Shown here piece by piece: positions 37,401-50,200 of a stretch of DNA of 64,000 nucleotides (the first letter of the stretch is position 1; each line of letters opens with the position of its first letter). The notes below the pieces were generated by a model that was not told the DNA's origin, ran no database searches, and saw nothing but the letters and a program-made list of their open reading frames with translations. This stretch comes from Scortum barcoo (taxonomy: Eukaryota; Chordata; Actinopteri; Centrarchiformes; Terapontidae): positions 11,039,647 through 11,103,646 of the forward strand of contig CM041552.1 in the NCBI GenBank assembly GCA_023238725.1, given 5' to 3'. Position numbers and translations under genes: made by a program.

Positions 37401-38475
37401 AGTAGAAGCCTTGATAATGTCAACTATCTTTTGTATTTTCTTCTGGTGGATCTGTTCTAAAGAATGCCACAGAATACTCCAGACAGATGCCAAGCTGCTG
37501 GGCAGTTTTTATGAATGTGGCCATGCCATTATTTCCATAATCATCATTTGTTCTAATAGCTCCAACCCAAGTCCAACCAAAGTGTTTGACCAACTGAGCC
37601 AGAGCTCTGCTCTGGTAGTAATCACTGGGTATTGTTCTGAGGAAGGATGGGTACTTGGTTTTATCACTGAGACAAGCACAAGTGGCAAAGTGGCTGATCT
37701 AAAAGAACAAAGAAAAAAGTAGTCCAAGACAAGGATATAAAATTGTCAAAATTTGCAGAATTCTTTAAAATCACTCTGCTATCACCAGCTGAAGTAGTAA
37801 TATTTTTTATAACAGAATAATAATTCACATGTATATTTTCATTTTTACCAGTCTTACCCACCAGTGGTATATGAAAGGGTCCGATGACTGTAGCTATAGC
37901 CATGCAAGGAGATGAAGAGGTCTCTCCCATAATGGCCTGTACTTGGGCAGGTTTCGTACATGGAGCCTCAGAGGGTGCAGATGCCACTTCATTACCATTA
38001 GCCAATTCCAGTGCGACCTTCACACCTCTGGCAATGGAGCCACATACATCGTAGACCTTATAGCCCAGAGAGATTCCAGGCAGTAGGTCTGTGCTATTAT
38101 TAATCTCCTCAATGGCAAAGAACATAGCCTGGGCAAACTGGAACTCCCTGAAATTCAAACTTGAAGAAGGCAGTCAGAATTAGTTTGAAAAAGAAACAAT
38201 AGCATAGTAACTTAAAGCCTTTGTTTTGATGGTATAATTTACCTGGTGCATTGCAGTGGCAGTGGTTTATGCATGTAGGAATCCAGTTTTTCTTTCCAGC
38301 TGCTGTGGAAAGAGAAGATTCCCCCCAACATAATGTCCCCATCCTTAGAAAGCTGGGGGCTCTCAGGATCCCCTCTTCGCCTGCACACTGGCTCCTTTGC
38401 TTGAGAAACTGATGCCACCAACAACAGCTGCAGTAGTGCCCAACCCTGCTCTGGCCACCTCTGTGTGGATGTCAT
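34455..38475 (-). pseudogene. G5: V2R-like (OlfC) olfactory receptor, exon 6 frameshifted
   Basis: Exons: E1 38243-38475 (MTSTQRWPEQG), E2 37862-38147, E3 36903-37698, E4 36502-36729, E5 36188-36311, E6 34455-35373. E1, E2, E4 and E5 are open with standard lengths (233, 286, 228, 124). E3 has one 1 bp insertion (37435-37447), explained by merging two variants seen in G6 and G7. E6 has a 1 bp insertion near 35140 and a net 4 bp insertion at about 34788-34800 in the helix 5 region. The 4 bp change is not a simple merge, so gene status is uncertain: a real pseudogene, or a local assembly fault. The tail ends GPPKPL. Intron 5 is 814 bp and holds a 45 bp copy of this gene's own intron 3 end. The upstream region resembles G6 to G8. 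Confidence 0.82.
36017..36108. repeat. Direct repeats inside G5 intron 5
   Basis: The near-palindromic word ttaaggatttaaccttaatg occurs at about 36019-36038 and 36089-36108. Between them, 36041-36086 repeats the end of this gene's intron 3 (36854-36898) with one base of difference. Confidence 0.75.
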
Positions 38476-38542
38476 GCTGTCTAAGAGACCACTGGGTGGC
38501 ATTACATGTACCTTAAACTAAAGTCAAAGGCTTGCTAGCTGG

Positions 38543-38605
38543 TATTTATGCATTTTGGAGCAGCATAAATAAATAATAATACACCAGTGATGTTTTATCT
38601 ATGCC
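38543..38605 (-). promoter_or_regulatory. G5 core promoter (variant TATA) and upstream box
   Basis: CATAAATA (minus) at 38543-38550 replaces the TATAAATA of the other copies, about 68 bp upstream of the ATG. The upstream box at 38586-38605 is kept only in part (plus strand agtgatgttttatctatg). Confidence 0.5.
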
Positions 38606-38619
38606 ACCCTAAAATGGTG

Positions 38620-39770
38620 CCTGAGAGGAGGGAGTAGCCCAAATAGAAAATTAATTTTACTATTACTATTTTAAATATCTTAGCAGGAATATGTTATGAA
38701 GTAGGAATTTCAAGCTTTGCTAAAAATACACTAATATCTACTAATATTACTATCTTGCACTACGGAGGCATACATTTGTATCGCAACAATAAATAACTGC
38801 AGTTTCAACAATAAAAAATAATGTAGGATGAAGCAGAAGTAAAGTAAAATAGTAAAGTAAAAGTAAAATCAGACTTATCAAACAAACAATCATACAGTCC
38901 TGTTGAAAAGGAATTAACTGCTTATTATGACATAATATCTTATTAATCTTATTTACTGATTAAGAATAAAATGTACTATTTTTTGTGCAATGTGCAACAA
39001 CATTACAACATCACGTTGCATGACATATTTATTTTATCATTCTAGTATCACAGTCCAAATCATCCATAATATTAGCTTGTTTTATGGAGCACAGAGCAAA
39101 GTCTTAGGGAGCAGGCATATGGAGATGCAGGGTATCAGTTCCATGGACAAAAGATGGCAAACTTGGTTGCAGTTAAGGATTTAAAGTTCACTTGTCACTC
39201 GTGCTGATTATTGGGGCTTAACTGGTGCACATGCCGCTCCACCAGAACCATCTGAAGGCACAGTATGGAGAGATTTTTGAGATTATTTCTAATATCTTAT
39301 TTCTGATAATAAACTCTTACTCTCACTCAGCTCTCTCTCTGGCATGTGGTGGTGGGACATTAGAATAACTTTGGGTTCTTAGATATGTTATGCTGAATAC
39401 AGTCTGGTACCACATAGCTATAACACCAAACAAGCAACAGAGACAGGCTGCCGTGGTGACATGTAGAATGAAAAAATATATCTTTATGTTAATGTCTTAA
39501 TTACATGACAAAAATACATGAACAATTTAAAGTATATAAGCCTGACACATGTACTTGTTACATTTTTATATTTCTCGATCTGTCTGAAATATGTTAATCA
39601 CATATACTCCTGCCCTGTTCAAAATGAAAATATATAATAACAAGGTTATCCTCAAAGAGTCAGTTCAACAGGTTGCGGTGAACTTTGCAGTTGGCATATA
39701 AAGTCTCCCTTCTCCCTCACCAGACCACAGGAAACAAGACAAATTGAGGACATTTTTGTAATGAGAAAGA
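38620..39770. other. Intergenic between G5 and G6
   Basis: No gene. About 39040-39260 is a diverged version of the intergenic stretch found at 46610-46830 and 53670-53890. Confidence 0.5.
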
Positions 39771-39776
39771 GTGGAT

Positions 39777-39782
39777 TTTATT
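39777..39782 (-). other. Putative poly(A) signal of G6
   Basis: AATAAA on the minus strand, about 250 nt past the G6 stop. Confidence 0.5.
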
Positions 39783-40030
39783 TCAATTATATAAACTATT
39801 AAATCTCATCTGTTTGTACTTTATCACACATTTATTGGTTCATATGATTTTAAATGATATTATGTCAAATTCGATATGCTATATCACAAATTATAAATAG
39901 TTGAAAAATACTATCGTAGTACAATGTAAGTCTTCACTAAAATGAAGATAGATATCTGTGTAACAGTCTACTTTAAAAATATATTTTTTTTAAATTATGA
40001 TGGCACTAGAATGATTTTGCCAACAAGTTG

Positions 40031-43000
40031 TCAGGATGATTGTGGTGCCCCCTTCCCCATCATATTCTTTTTTGTATTCTTCTCTGGTTTTAATAAGATA
40101 ATATAACATTTTGGAATGAAAATACAAATGAGTAGTCCAAAACTTGAAGCCAGAATAGCAAATATCTCCACAGCCACACTGAACTTGCCAGGAGAGCTGG
40201 CATATGCTGGGATAAAAGTGATCCATACTGCACAGAATATCAGCATGCTAAAAGTGATAAATTTGGCTTCATTGAAGTTATCAGGCAGCTTTCCGAGGCC
40301 AGAAAAGCAAGAATAAAACATAACATGGACCAGAAGTCCAATGTACCCAAGTACAGCCCAAAAGCCTATAGCTGAGCCCAGAGCACACTCTAAGATGATT
40401 TTTTCTTTGAACTTGTTGAAGTTCTTAAATGGAAAAGGAGGAGAAATTGTTAACCAGAGGATACATATGAACAACTTGTATAAGAGGTGAAACCCAGAAC
40501 ACTGAGTTTCTGCTGTGTAGGTCCAAACCATTTCATCACATTACTGCCTGGAAGTGTGGCCCTGAAGGCCATTAACACCACTATTGTTTTCCCAAGAACA
40601 CAAGAGATACAGAGGACAAAGGTGATGCCAAATGCTGTGTGTCGCAGCATGCAGGACCACTCAGAGGGCCGGCCGATGAAGGTCAGAGAACACAGGAAAC
40701 ACAGACTCAAGGAGAAGAGCAGCAGGAAGCTCAGCTCAGAGTTGTTGGCTCTGACAATCGGAGTCTGTCTGTATCTGAAGAATATTAATGCCACAACAGC
40801 AGTCATGCATGTTCCAAATAGAGAGGCTGCAGTGAGCAGTGCTCCCATAATCTCTTCATATGATAGAAACTCTGCCTCCTTCTTTACACAGGCATCTCTT
40901 CTCTCATTTGACCAGAACTCAGGGTGGCATCGCAACACAGGTGATAGAATCTAAATAATAACATTGAAGCAGATGTTAGATGTGCTCAGTTCATTGCCTT
41001 TTTTTGACCATATATTTTGACATTTGACATTATGACAACTATGTGGGATCCTCATAAATAATATGGGTCTAATAAATACAAGCACATTGTGGTACAAAGA
41101 GGTAGTATTCATTGATTTTTGCTTACGTATTTGTCATCTTTCTCAATAACTAAGAAGTAGATATCTTATTTATTCTTTCTTTTTCTTTCTTTTTATTCTT
41201 TTATTATTCTTTTTTATCTTTATTCATTTATTCATTCTTATTTTTCATCTTCCCTTATAACTAAGAACTAGATCTCTTTAAATATATTAAGCTGTTAAGT
41301 ATTTCAAACGTCAATTTTCAATGTTGTAGCAGAGCTATAAATTCATTCACTCTCAAAGCATTTATTGCATTGACATTAACTCACTGCTTGTTCTGATATC
41401 GTATGGCTGTGTCATAACTTTGGTGCCCTGTGTGAATCATTCTGCAGCATTAAATATTCCAGAAGTGCAGAGCATGATCTTCCTAATGTTGGAGTATGTA
41501 CCTCCATTTTAAGACGCATGACATAACATTTTCTCACTCATTATTTGAAAAGTCTGCTTTTTTGTGACATTTCAACCATAATAACAGGCCTGTCCCTAAA
41601 ACCATTGTCTGGGTACCCCTGGTAAACCAGAAAATATCAAGAAAATGTCATTCACACCAATTCTGTATTAACAAAATTAATTTGCCTTGAATGCCACAAA
41701 CATCAATTATGGCATGGACATGGAAGACTTCCATTACTCCCAATGGTTCTGCAGAAATTATAGGATGTCCTGAGCAATTGTTGAGAGGAGAGTCCCCTTG
41801 TGCACCCCATATCATGTGGTAAACATCCACTAATAGTATGAAAAGGCAGCTCTAGTGGATGGGGTCTGGCTTTTTAAATGGACTCTGACTCTGGCAAGCC
41901 TAAAGCCAGTAGTCCATCCCTTTCAGGGGCCAGGCCACTAACAGGTCCTTGCCTGAAACAAGAGGTCCTGACAGAAGCATGAGCTCCCATGGCATTCCGT
42001 CCAAGAAAGACCACAGAATAATGGCTGAAACAACCACAAGAATCAGCCTTTGTGAAACCAACTCCTTGGTCCTTTGGGACCCCTGTGAACAAAGGCCCTA
42101 GCTTAGCAGGCACCTTTGGACAGGTGGCATGTACAGGAGGTAGTGAGTGGGACTATTTGTACCAAGTCTAACATTACACCCCTGAGGCAATGGCAGGGTT
42201 TAAATTACTTGCTGTTGTCTTCAGGGTAGAATGAAAACCCTGATCCCATTTGTGGACTGAGAAATTGTGGAAAAAACCTGGTCTTAGTTTCCAGACTCTA
42301 CCTCTATTATATTACAGTTATGTCTGCAGCATTTCTGTGTGTTGAGGACTGATCACAGTGGTGAAAGTGGCTGACTTTATTATAAGAGTTCTGCCATAAA
42401 ACTGTAACTAGTAGCTATAGGAAGGTGAACACAATGCACTTTGGCCTACGCCCACAGTCTGACATGCTGCTATGTAATGGGTTAGTATGTGTTGACAACT
42501 GGGTTCCAGGATGTGTTTGGAGGAATGCGGTTTGAAGACTTTTGAGCCTGGATACCTGATCCTCTTTTTTTCCTTGCTGCCGGTTTTTACACCTACAAAA
42601 ATCTCCCAGCTGTGGCCTGAGGTTCCCATTCCTATTGCATGAACTAAGTTACAGATGTTCTTTCACCTCTTTAACTCCTGGTGCACCTAAAAAGGCTACC
42701 TGAAACCTTGTGTGTGCAGTGGCAACTTTTCTGTGCCTTGTAAAACAACTTAACTTCATATGTTCCATCGACAGTTTCAGTAAACAGACCTGATACTCTT
42801 ACTGGAGCTGGGTCTGAGACAACAACAGGTGAGACCACAGGTTCTAAAATTATGTCAAGGCCCTGCCTCAACTTCTGCCTGTTCCTTCATAACAGAGGAA
42901 AGGTATGAGGATATTGAAGGTCAACAATTGGGATGGAACCCCACAAACCTTCCTGCACATGATGGGATAGACTTGATCCACCTAGGGACCAACCCAAAGG

Positions 43001-46000
43001 CAACCTTCTCCCTACCATTGTATACCAGGTCTTTAAAATCAGATGCCTGCAGTGGTGTAGGATACTCCTCCACATTCCTCCTCTAAGAGAGAGGGGACAC
43101 TGTAGGGTTTTCAAGGAGGGTAACCTCCAGACTCCTGTCTGCCCTGCCAAATACCCCTTCAAAATAGTGGGCTAATGACTTCCTGCCTGCCATTGGCTGC
43201 CCAAACGATAATTCAATTGATGTCATCCACGTCTGATTCTTCTTCCTCCTCCAGCACTGAAGTAGGGGGAGGAAGAGGCGTAACATGAAGCTAATCTGCT
43301 GTAGGCTTAAAAATAGGGGAAGGTACGGAGACATGCTTGGGTGCTGAATCCCACACAATCCATACATGTGTGTTCTCCCTGTTGCTCCAAACACATAATC
43401 CGCCTAGTCCTCCAGAGAGATAGGAGTCTGCCCTCAACATGGACTACCATTGAGCATGTTAACTAGATACCACAAGTAATAAACTTTAAGGGCACTCTGA
43501 TGTGTCTCAGGCTTGCACCGGAGACAGAGCATTGTCAGCTCACCTGGGAAGTTTAGTTTCTTTTTTTTTAATGCCCACCATTAGCTGAATATTGAACTTA
43601 GTATATGTTAAAGGTGTTTGATATATTGTTTTTTGATTTAGAGACAGTGATTTTTAGTTTGCTTGAAAGATTACATAATTACTATAATCCCCCACAGGAC
43701 TCCACCCACATGATTTTAAAATTTTTATGACAAAACTATAGCATTTCGTAAAACTGGTGTAGAATAATAAAAACTTTTTGAATTTTGTGTTGTCTTGCAT
43801 TAAATATTACCACACCTGTGGTGTTGCTGATTTCTCCCTCTGCACATCTTAAACAGTCATAGCAGCAGACTGGCTTTCCTTTCCGAAGAACCTTACGAGT
43901 TCCTGGGGGACATTTCTCACTGCAAACTGACAAAGGCACCTGCATAGGCAAAACAACAAGAAGGGAAGATATGGAAGTTACATTTCCAAGCATCTTTTAT
44001 TTTTGAATAATTATGATCATCCATAACATTACCTAACAACTGAAGACTGTGATTAACAATTACAATGATCACTTGATAGCTTACCTGTTTGGAGTTCTGT
44101 GCCCAAATTAAAGACTTATTTAGCAGATTCATCTGTTTGTCTGCAGGTAAAGATGCATCATAAAGACCAACTGTGACAAAGTCCACAATGCCATTGTCTG
44201 TTGGCTGCCAGTTTATAATTTCATATTTTGCTACTGGGTCTCCATTGTTCATTAAAGTAAACCTCATCTCCTTCCTTTGTTTTGAAATGAAATCTTTCTT
44301 ATGTGCTGTAAAATCTAAGGAGTCACATCTCCATTTAGATCATTATCTCATAAATATTTTCTAATTGTTTTCAAAGTATAATTCACAGAGTGCTATGAGT
44401 CATTTAAAAAACAAAACAAATTTCTTTGTTAAGTGACATAATTTAAATTCTGGTGTTCAACTCACCATAAATGGATCCAGCTGCACCTTGTTGTTACATG
44501 TTTTATTGCAGCTGAGAATATTATGAAGTGCATGAGCCAACAGCATACACTCCTTTATATATATTGTTGAATATAGACATGGGCGACATATCAGTGAAGC
44601 TGTTTTGCACTCCAGTCACTTCTTCATGGCCAGTACATTCACGCCAGTTCTCTTCTGATGACTTTGACTGCTTGGAACTTGCAGCTAAATAATGTCTCCC
44701 AAAACTCTGTGAAAATGTCATTACTAGATGAATTAAGCGGCTTCACATCCAAAATGAATTCTTTCATGCCACTGACATGTGCTTTGGGGATGGACAGGCC
44801 TATGGCACCATCCAGAATGTGATGTTTGTCCATGGTTGCAGTTTTGGTATCAAAGATCCAGCTCTCACTGCCGACCCACTGGTAACCAGTCAAGTTGTGT
44901 TGGGACAACTCGTGTATTAACACATCCATATCCATGTGGGAGAGGAAAGCAACAATCACTTTGGAAGTTGATGCTTTGATAATGTCAACTATCTTTTGTA
45001 TTTTTTCTGGTGGATCTGTTCTAAAGAAAGATACAGAGTACTCCACACAGATGCCCAACTGCTCTGCAGTTGCGGTAAATGTAGCCATGCCATTATTTCC
45101 ATAATCATCATTTGTTCTAATAGCTCCAACCCAAGTCCAACCAAAAGTATTTAACCAACTGGGCCAGAGCTCTGCTCTTGGTAGTAGTCACTGGGTATTG
45201 TTCTGAGGAAGGATGGGTACTTGGTTTTATCACTGAGACAGGCACAAGTAGCAAAGTGGCTGATCTAAAAGAAAAAATATATTATATCTCAAGATAAATA
45301 TTTAGAATATAAAACATTTACACAGCACACCATAATTATGTTAAATATCCACATTGCTATGACCAGCAGGAATTAATTATTATTATCAATAATTGATATT
45401 ATTTAGAAATAATATGTAATTTTTACCAATCTTACCCACCAGTGGTATATGAAAGGGTCCAATGACAGTAGCTATAGCCATGGAAGGAGAGGAAGAGCCC
45501 TCTCCCATAATGGCCTGCACTTGAGCAGGTCTGGTACATGGAGCCTCAGAGGGTACAGATACCATTTCATTACCATTAACCAAGGCCAGTGTGACTCTCA
45601 CACCTCTGGAAATAGAGCCACAGACATCGTAGATCTTGTAGCCCAGAGATATACCAGGCAGTAGGTCTGTGCTGTTATTGATCTCCTCGATAGCAAAGAG
45701 CATAGCCTGGGCATATTGGAACCCTCTGAAACTCAAACTGAACAATTAAAAATTAGATTTGTTTTTTCAATTGCAACCAATTTTTCCATGATGAAGTAAC
45801 AGTAATCAAGTGAATGAAAGCATTTCATAGTATTAATATAAACATTATGTAATACTCTTTTTTCAATAATCTTATCACTTTTTTGAACATATTTTCTATT
45901 AATTGTCATTTGTTATATATAGATTTATGATACAGAGTTTACCTGGTGCATTGGAGGGGCAGTGGTTTGTGCGTGTAGGTATTCTGTTTATTTTTCACCA

Positions 46001-46169
46001 TGCTGTGGAAAGGAAAGATTCCCCCCAACATAATTTCCCCATCCTTAGAAAGCTGGGGGCTCTCAGGATCCCCTCTCTGCCTGCACACTGGCTTCTCAGC
46101 TTGAGAAACAGATGCCACCAACAACAGCTGCAGTAGTGCCCAGCCCTTCTCTGGGCTGGGCTGGGTCAT
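40031..46169 (-). CDS. G6: V2R-like (OlfC) olfactory receptor
   Basis: Exons: E1 45943-46169 (MTQPSPEKGW; two codons shorter than its sisters, in frame), E2 45440-45725, E3 44466-45264, E4 44085-44314, E5 43816-43939, E6 40031-40950. E1, E2 and E5 are open. Single-base insertions: four in E3, two in E4, six in E6. At least five of the twelve are exact merges of two variants present in other copies, for example 40285-40300 (two sites), 40324-40336, 40931-40941 and the E3 sites near 44671 and 45178. E3 carries the flytrap core with HFGWTWVGAIRTNDDYGNNG and YQWVGSESWIFD. E6 ends PKCYIILLKPE and APQSS. Probably an intact receptor hidden by consensus error. Nearest relative is G7. Intron 5 (2865 bp) carries the fossil sequence. 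Confidence 0.87.
41162..41250. repeat. Polypyrimidine tract in G6 intron 5
   Basis: Runs of ttctttcttttt and ttattctttt. An almost identical tract is at 48412-48492 in G7. It is absent from G8. Confidence 0.75.
41640..43570 (-). other. Intron-5 fossil sequence (G6 copy)
   Basis: Nearly identical to G7 48500-50680 and close to G8 55890-57320. Short minus-strand frames include 41648-41830 (MDVYHMIWGAQGDSPLNN), 42671-42871 (ILEPVVSPVVVSDPAPVRVS) and 43083-43394 (ELSFGQPMAGRKSLAHYFEG). They lie in different frames and are unlike the receptor. Family not recognised. Confidence 0.5.
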
Positions 46170-46235
46170 GCTGTCTAAGAGACCACTGGGAGGCATCACA
46201 TGCACCTTAATCTAAGTCAAAGGCTTGCTAGCTGG

Positions 46236-46300
46236 TATTTATACATTTTGGTCTAGCATAAAAAATAATAATACAGCAGTAATGCTATATTTCTGCCACC
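46236..46300 (-). promoter_or_regulatory. G6 core promoter: TATA-like box, degraded upstream box
   Basis: TATAAATA (minus) at 46236-46243, about 68 bp upstream of the ATG. The upstream box at about 46278-46300 is altered (agtaatgctatatttctgcc). Confidence 0.5.
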
Positions 46301-46319
46301 CTAAAATGTTCTTTGAGAG

Positions 46320-47010
46320 GAGGGAGTAGCCCAAACAGAAAAAGAGTGTGGGGTTTTGGTCTGTTTTAAATATCTTAGCACTCTGTGTTTTTAGAAAAGA
46401 ATTTAAATTTTTTGTTATAGATACACTCACATTTACATTACTATTTTGCACTACAGTGGCATAAATTACTATTGCAACAATTCATAATGGCAATTTCCAC
46501 AATGAAAACTAAAGCAGTATAACGTAGAAGGAAGGAGATGAGGTTTACTTTCATGAGACTGGAGAGCCAGTAGCAAAATATGTGAAAGCATCATGTTGCG
46601 TATAACATTTTAATTTTGTTTTTCTAGTATCACAATCCAAATCATATCCATCAAATAAGATAATCTTATGGGGCACAGAGCAAAGTCTTAGGGAACAGCC
46701 ATATGGAGATGGAGATTGTAAGATCCATGAAATAAAAGATGGCAAACTTGTTTTGTAGTTCGGGATTTAAAGTTCACTCATCACTCCTGCTGATTATTAG
46801 GACTAAACCAGTGAACATGCCGCACCACCAGAAACATCTCTTAAAGGCACAGCACAGCAACATTCTTGAGATTATTTGTATAATCTTATTTCTGATAATA
46901 AAGACTTACTCCTACTGACGTCTGCTAAAGAGTTGAGTCAAGGGAAGTTAACAAAGTTTAACTCAAGTCTCAGTAGACCAACTACTAAACAAATTGAACC
47001 AGAGACATTT
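46320..47010. other. Intergenic between G6 and G7
   Basis: Duplicated at about 53430-54070. It contains the inverted exon-4 fragment listed separately and otherwise no gene. Confidence 0.6.
46528..46582 (+). pseudogene. Inverted V2R exon-4 fragment
   Basis: The plus strand reads gaaggagatgaggtttactt, then nearly the exon-4 coding sequence through ccagtagcaaaatatg. It matches the sense strand of G5 exon 4 over about 50 bp with two or three mismatches, but in the opposite orientation to every gene in the array. Similarity stops on both sides. Confidence 0.8.
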
Positions 47011-47025
47011 TGTATGAGACAGGAT

Positions 47026-47031
47026 TTTATT
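47026..47031 (-). other. Putative poly(A) signal of G7
   Basis: AATAAA on the minus strand, about 245 nt past the G7 stop. Confidence 0.5.
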
Positions 47032-47275
47032 CCAGTTTTATAAACTGGATATGTTTTTAGCTCATCATACATATATTTACATGATTGTATATGTCATTGT
47101 GTTAAATTCTATCATCTCAATATGCTGTGACACAAAAGAGAAATAGTGGAAAAATACTATAACAGTATAATGTAAGTCTTCACTAAAATGAAGATAGATA
47201 TCTGAGTAACAGTCTACTATAAAAATTATTTTGTAAAAATGATGATGGCACTAGAATGCCTTTACCATCAAGTTG

Positions 47276-50200
47276 TCAGGATGATTGTGGTGCCCCCTTC
47301 CCCATCATATTCTTTTTTGTATTCTTCTCTGGTTTTAGTAAGATAATATAACATTTAGGAATGAAAATACAAATGAGCAGTCCAAAGCTTGAAGCCAGAA
47401 TAGCAAATATCTCCACAGCCACACTGAACTTCCCAGGAGAGCTGACATATGCTGGGATAAAAGTGATCCATACTGCACAGAATATCAACATGCTAAAGGT
47501 GATAAATTTGGCTTCATTGAAGTTATCAGGCAGCTTTCGGGCCAGAAAAGCAAGAATAAAACATAACATGGCAAGAAGTCCTATGTACCCAAGTACAGCC
47601 CAAAAGCCTATAGCTGAGCCCAGAGCACACTCTAAGATGATTTTTTCTTTGAACTTGTTGAAGTTCTTAAATGGAAAAGGAGGAGAAATTGTTAACCAGA
47701 GGATACATATGAACAACTTGTATGAGAGTGAAAGCAACAACACACTGAGTTTCTGCTGTGTAGGCCCAAACCATTTCATCACATTACTGCCTGGAAGTGT
47801 GGCCCTGAAGGCCATTAACAACCACTATTGTTTTCCCAAGAACACAAGAGATACAGAGGACAAAGGTGATGCTGAAATGCTGTGTGTCGCAGCATGCAGG
47901 ACCACTCAGAGGGCCGGCCGATGAAGGTCAGAGAACACAGGAAACACAGAGTCAAGGAGAAGAGCAGCAGGAAGCTCAGCTCAGAGTTGTTGGCTCTGAC
48001 AATCGGAGTCTGTCTGTATTTGAAGAATATTAATGCCACAACAGCAGTCATGCATGTTCCAAATAGGGAGGCTGCAGTGAGCAGTGCTCCCATAATCTCT
48101 TCATATGATAGAAACTCTGCCTCCTTCTTTACACAGGCATCTCTTCTCTCATTTGACCAGAACTCAGGGTGGCATCGAACACAGGTGATAGAATCTAAAT
48201 AATAACATTGAAGCAGATGTTAGATGTGCTCAGTTCATTGTCATTTTTTGACCATATATTTTGACATTTGACATTATGACAGCTATGTGGGATCCTCATA
48301 AATAATATGGGTCTAATAAATACAAGCACATTGTGGTACAAAGAGGTAGTATTCATTGATTTTTGCTTACGTATTTGTCATCTTTCTCAATAACTAAGAA
48401 GTAGATATCTTATTTATTCTTTCTTTTTCTTTCTTTTTATTCTTTTATTATTCTTTTTTATCTTTATTCATTTATTCATTCTTATTTTTCATCTGTCATC
48501 AAATGTCATTCACACCAATTCTGTATTAACAAAATTAATTTGCCTTGAATGCCACAAACATCAATTACGGCATGGACATGGAAGACTTCCATTACTCCCA
48601 ATGATTCTGCAGAAATTATAGGATGTCCTGAGCAATTGTTGAGAGGAGAATCCCCTTGTGCACCCCATATCATGTGGTAAACATCCACTAATAGTATGAA
48701 AAGGCAGCTCTAGTGGATGGGGTCTGGCTTCTTAAATGGACTGACTCTGGCAAGCCTAAAGCCAGTAGTCCATCCCTTTCAGGGGCCAGGCCACTAACAG
48801 GTCCTTGCCTGAAACAAGAGGTCCTGACAGAAGCATGAGCTCCAATGGCATTCCGTCCAAGAAAGACCACAGGATAATGGCTGAAACAGAACCACAAGAA
48901 TCAGCCTTTGTGAAACCAACTCCTTGGTCCTTTGGGACCCCTGTGAACAAAGGCCCTAGCTTAGCAGGCACCTTTGGACAGGTGGCATGTACAGGAGGTA
49001 GTGAGTGGGACTATTTGTACCAAGTCTAACATTACACCCCTGAGGCAATGGCAGGGTTTAAATGACTTGCTGTTGTCTTCAGGGTAGAATGAAAACCCTG
49101 ATCCCATTTGTGGATTGAGAAATTGTGGAAAAAACCTTGTCTTAGTTTCCAGACTCTACCTCTATCATATTACAGTTATGCCCGCAGCATTTCTGTGTGT
49201 TGAGGACTGATCACAGTGGTGAAAGTGGCTGACTTTATTATAAGAGTTCTGCCATAAAACTGTAACTAGTAGCTATAGGAAGGTGAACACAATGCACTTT
49301 GGCCTACGCCCACAGTCTGACATGCTGCTATGTAATGGGTTAGTATGTGTTGACAACTGGGTTCCAGGATGTGTTTGGAGGAATGCGGTTTGAAGACTTT
49401 TGAGCCTGGATACCTGATCCTCTTTTTTTCCTTGCTGCCGGTTTTTACACCTACAAAAATCTCCCAGCTGTGGCCTGAGGTTCCCATTCCTATTGCATGA
49501 ACTAAGTTACAGATGTTCTTTCACCTCTTTAACTCCTGGTGCACCTAAAAAGGCTACCTGAAACCTTGTGTGTGCAGTGGCAACTTTTCTGTGCCTTGTA
49601 AAACAACTTAACTTCATATGTTCCATCGACAGTTTCAGTAAACAGACCTGATACTCTTACTGGAGCTGGGTCTGAGACAACAACAGGTGAGACCACAGGT
49701 TCTAAAATTATGTCAAGGCCCTGCCTCAACTTCTGCCTGTTCCTTCATAACAGAGGAAAGGTATGAGGATATTGAAGGTCAACAATTGGGATGGAACCCC
49801 ACAAACCTTCCTGCACATGATGGGATAGACTTGATCCACCTAGGGACCAACCCAAATGGCAACCTTATCCCATACCAGGTCTTTAAAATCAGGTGCCTGC
49901 AGTGGTGTAGGATACTCCTCCACATTCCTCCTCTAAGAGAGAGGGGACACTGTAGGGTTTTCAAGGAGGGTAACCTCCAGACTCCTGTCTGCCCTGCCAA
50001 ATACCCCTTCAAAATAGTGGGCTAATGACTTCCTGCCTGCCATTGGCTGCCCAAACGATAATTCATTGATGTCATCCACGTCTGATTCTTCTTCCTCCTC
50101 CAGCACTGAAGCAGGGGAAGGAAGAGGCATAACATGAAGCTAATCTGCTGTAGGCTTAAAAATAAGGGAAGGTACAGAGACATGCTTGGGTGCTGAGCAC

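Noticed and set aside
41162..41280. Polypyrimidine repeat considered as a CRISPR-like or structured array
   Set aside because: Units are irregular and 4 to 10 bases long with no spacers; simple sequence in a vertebrate intron.
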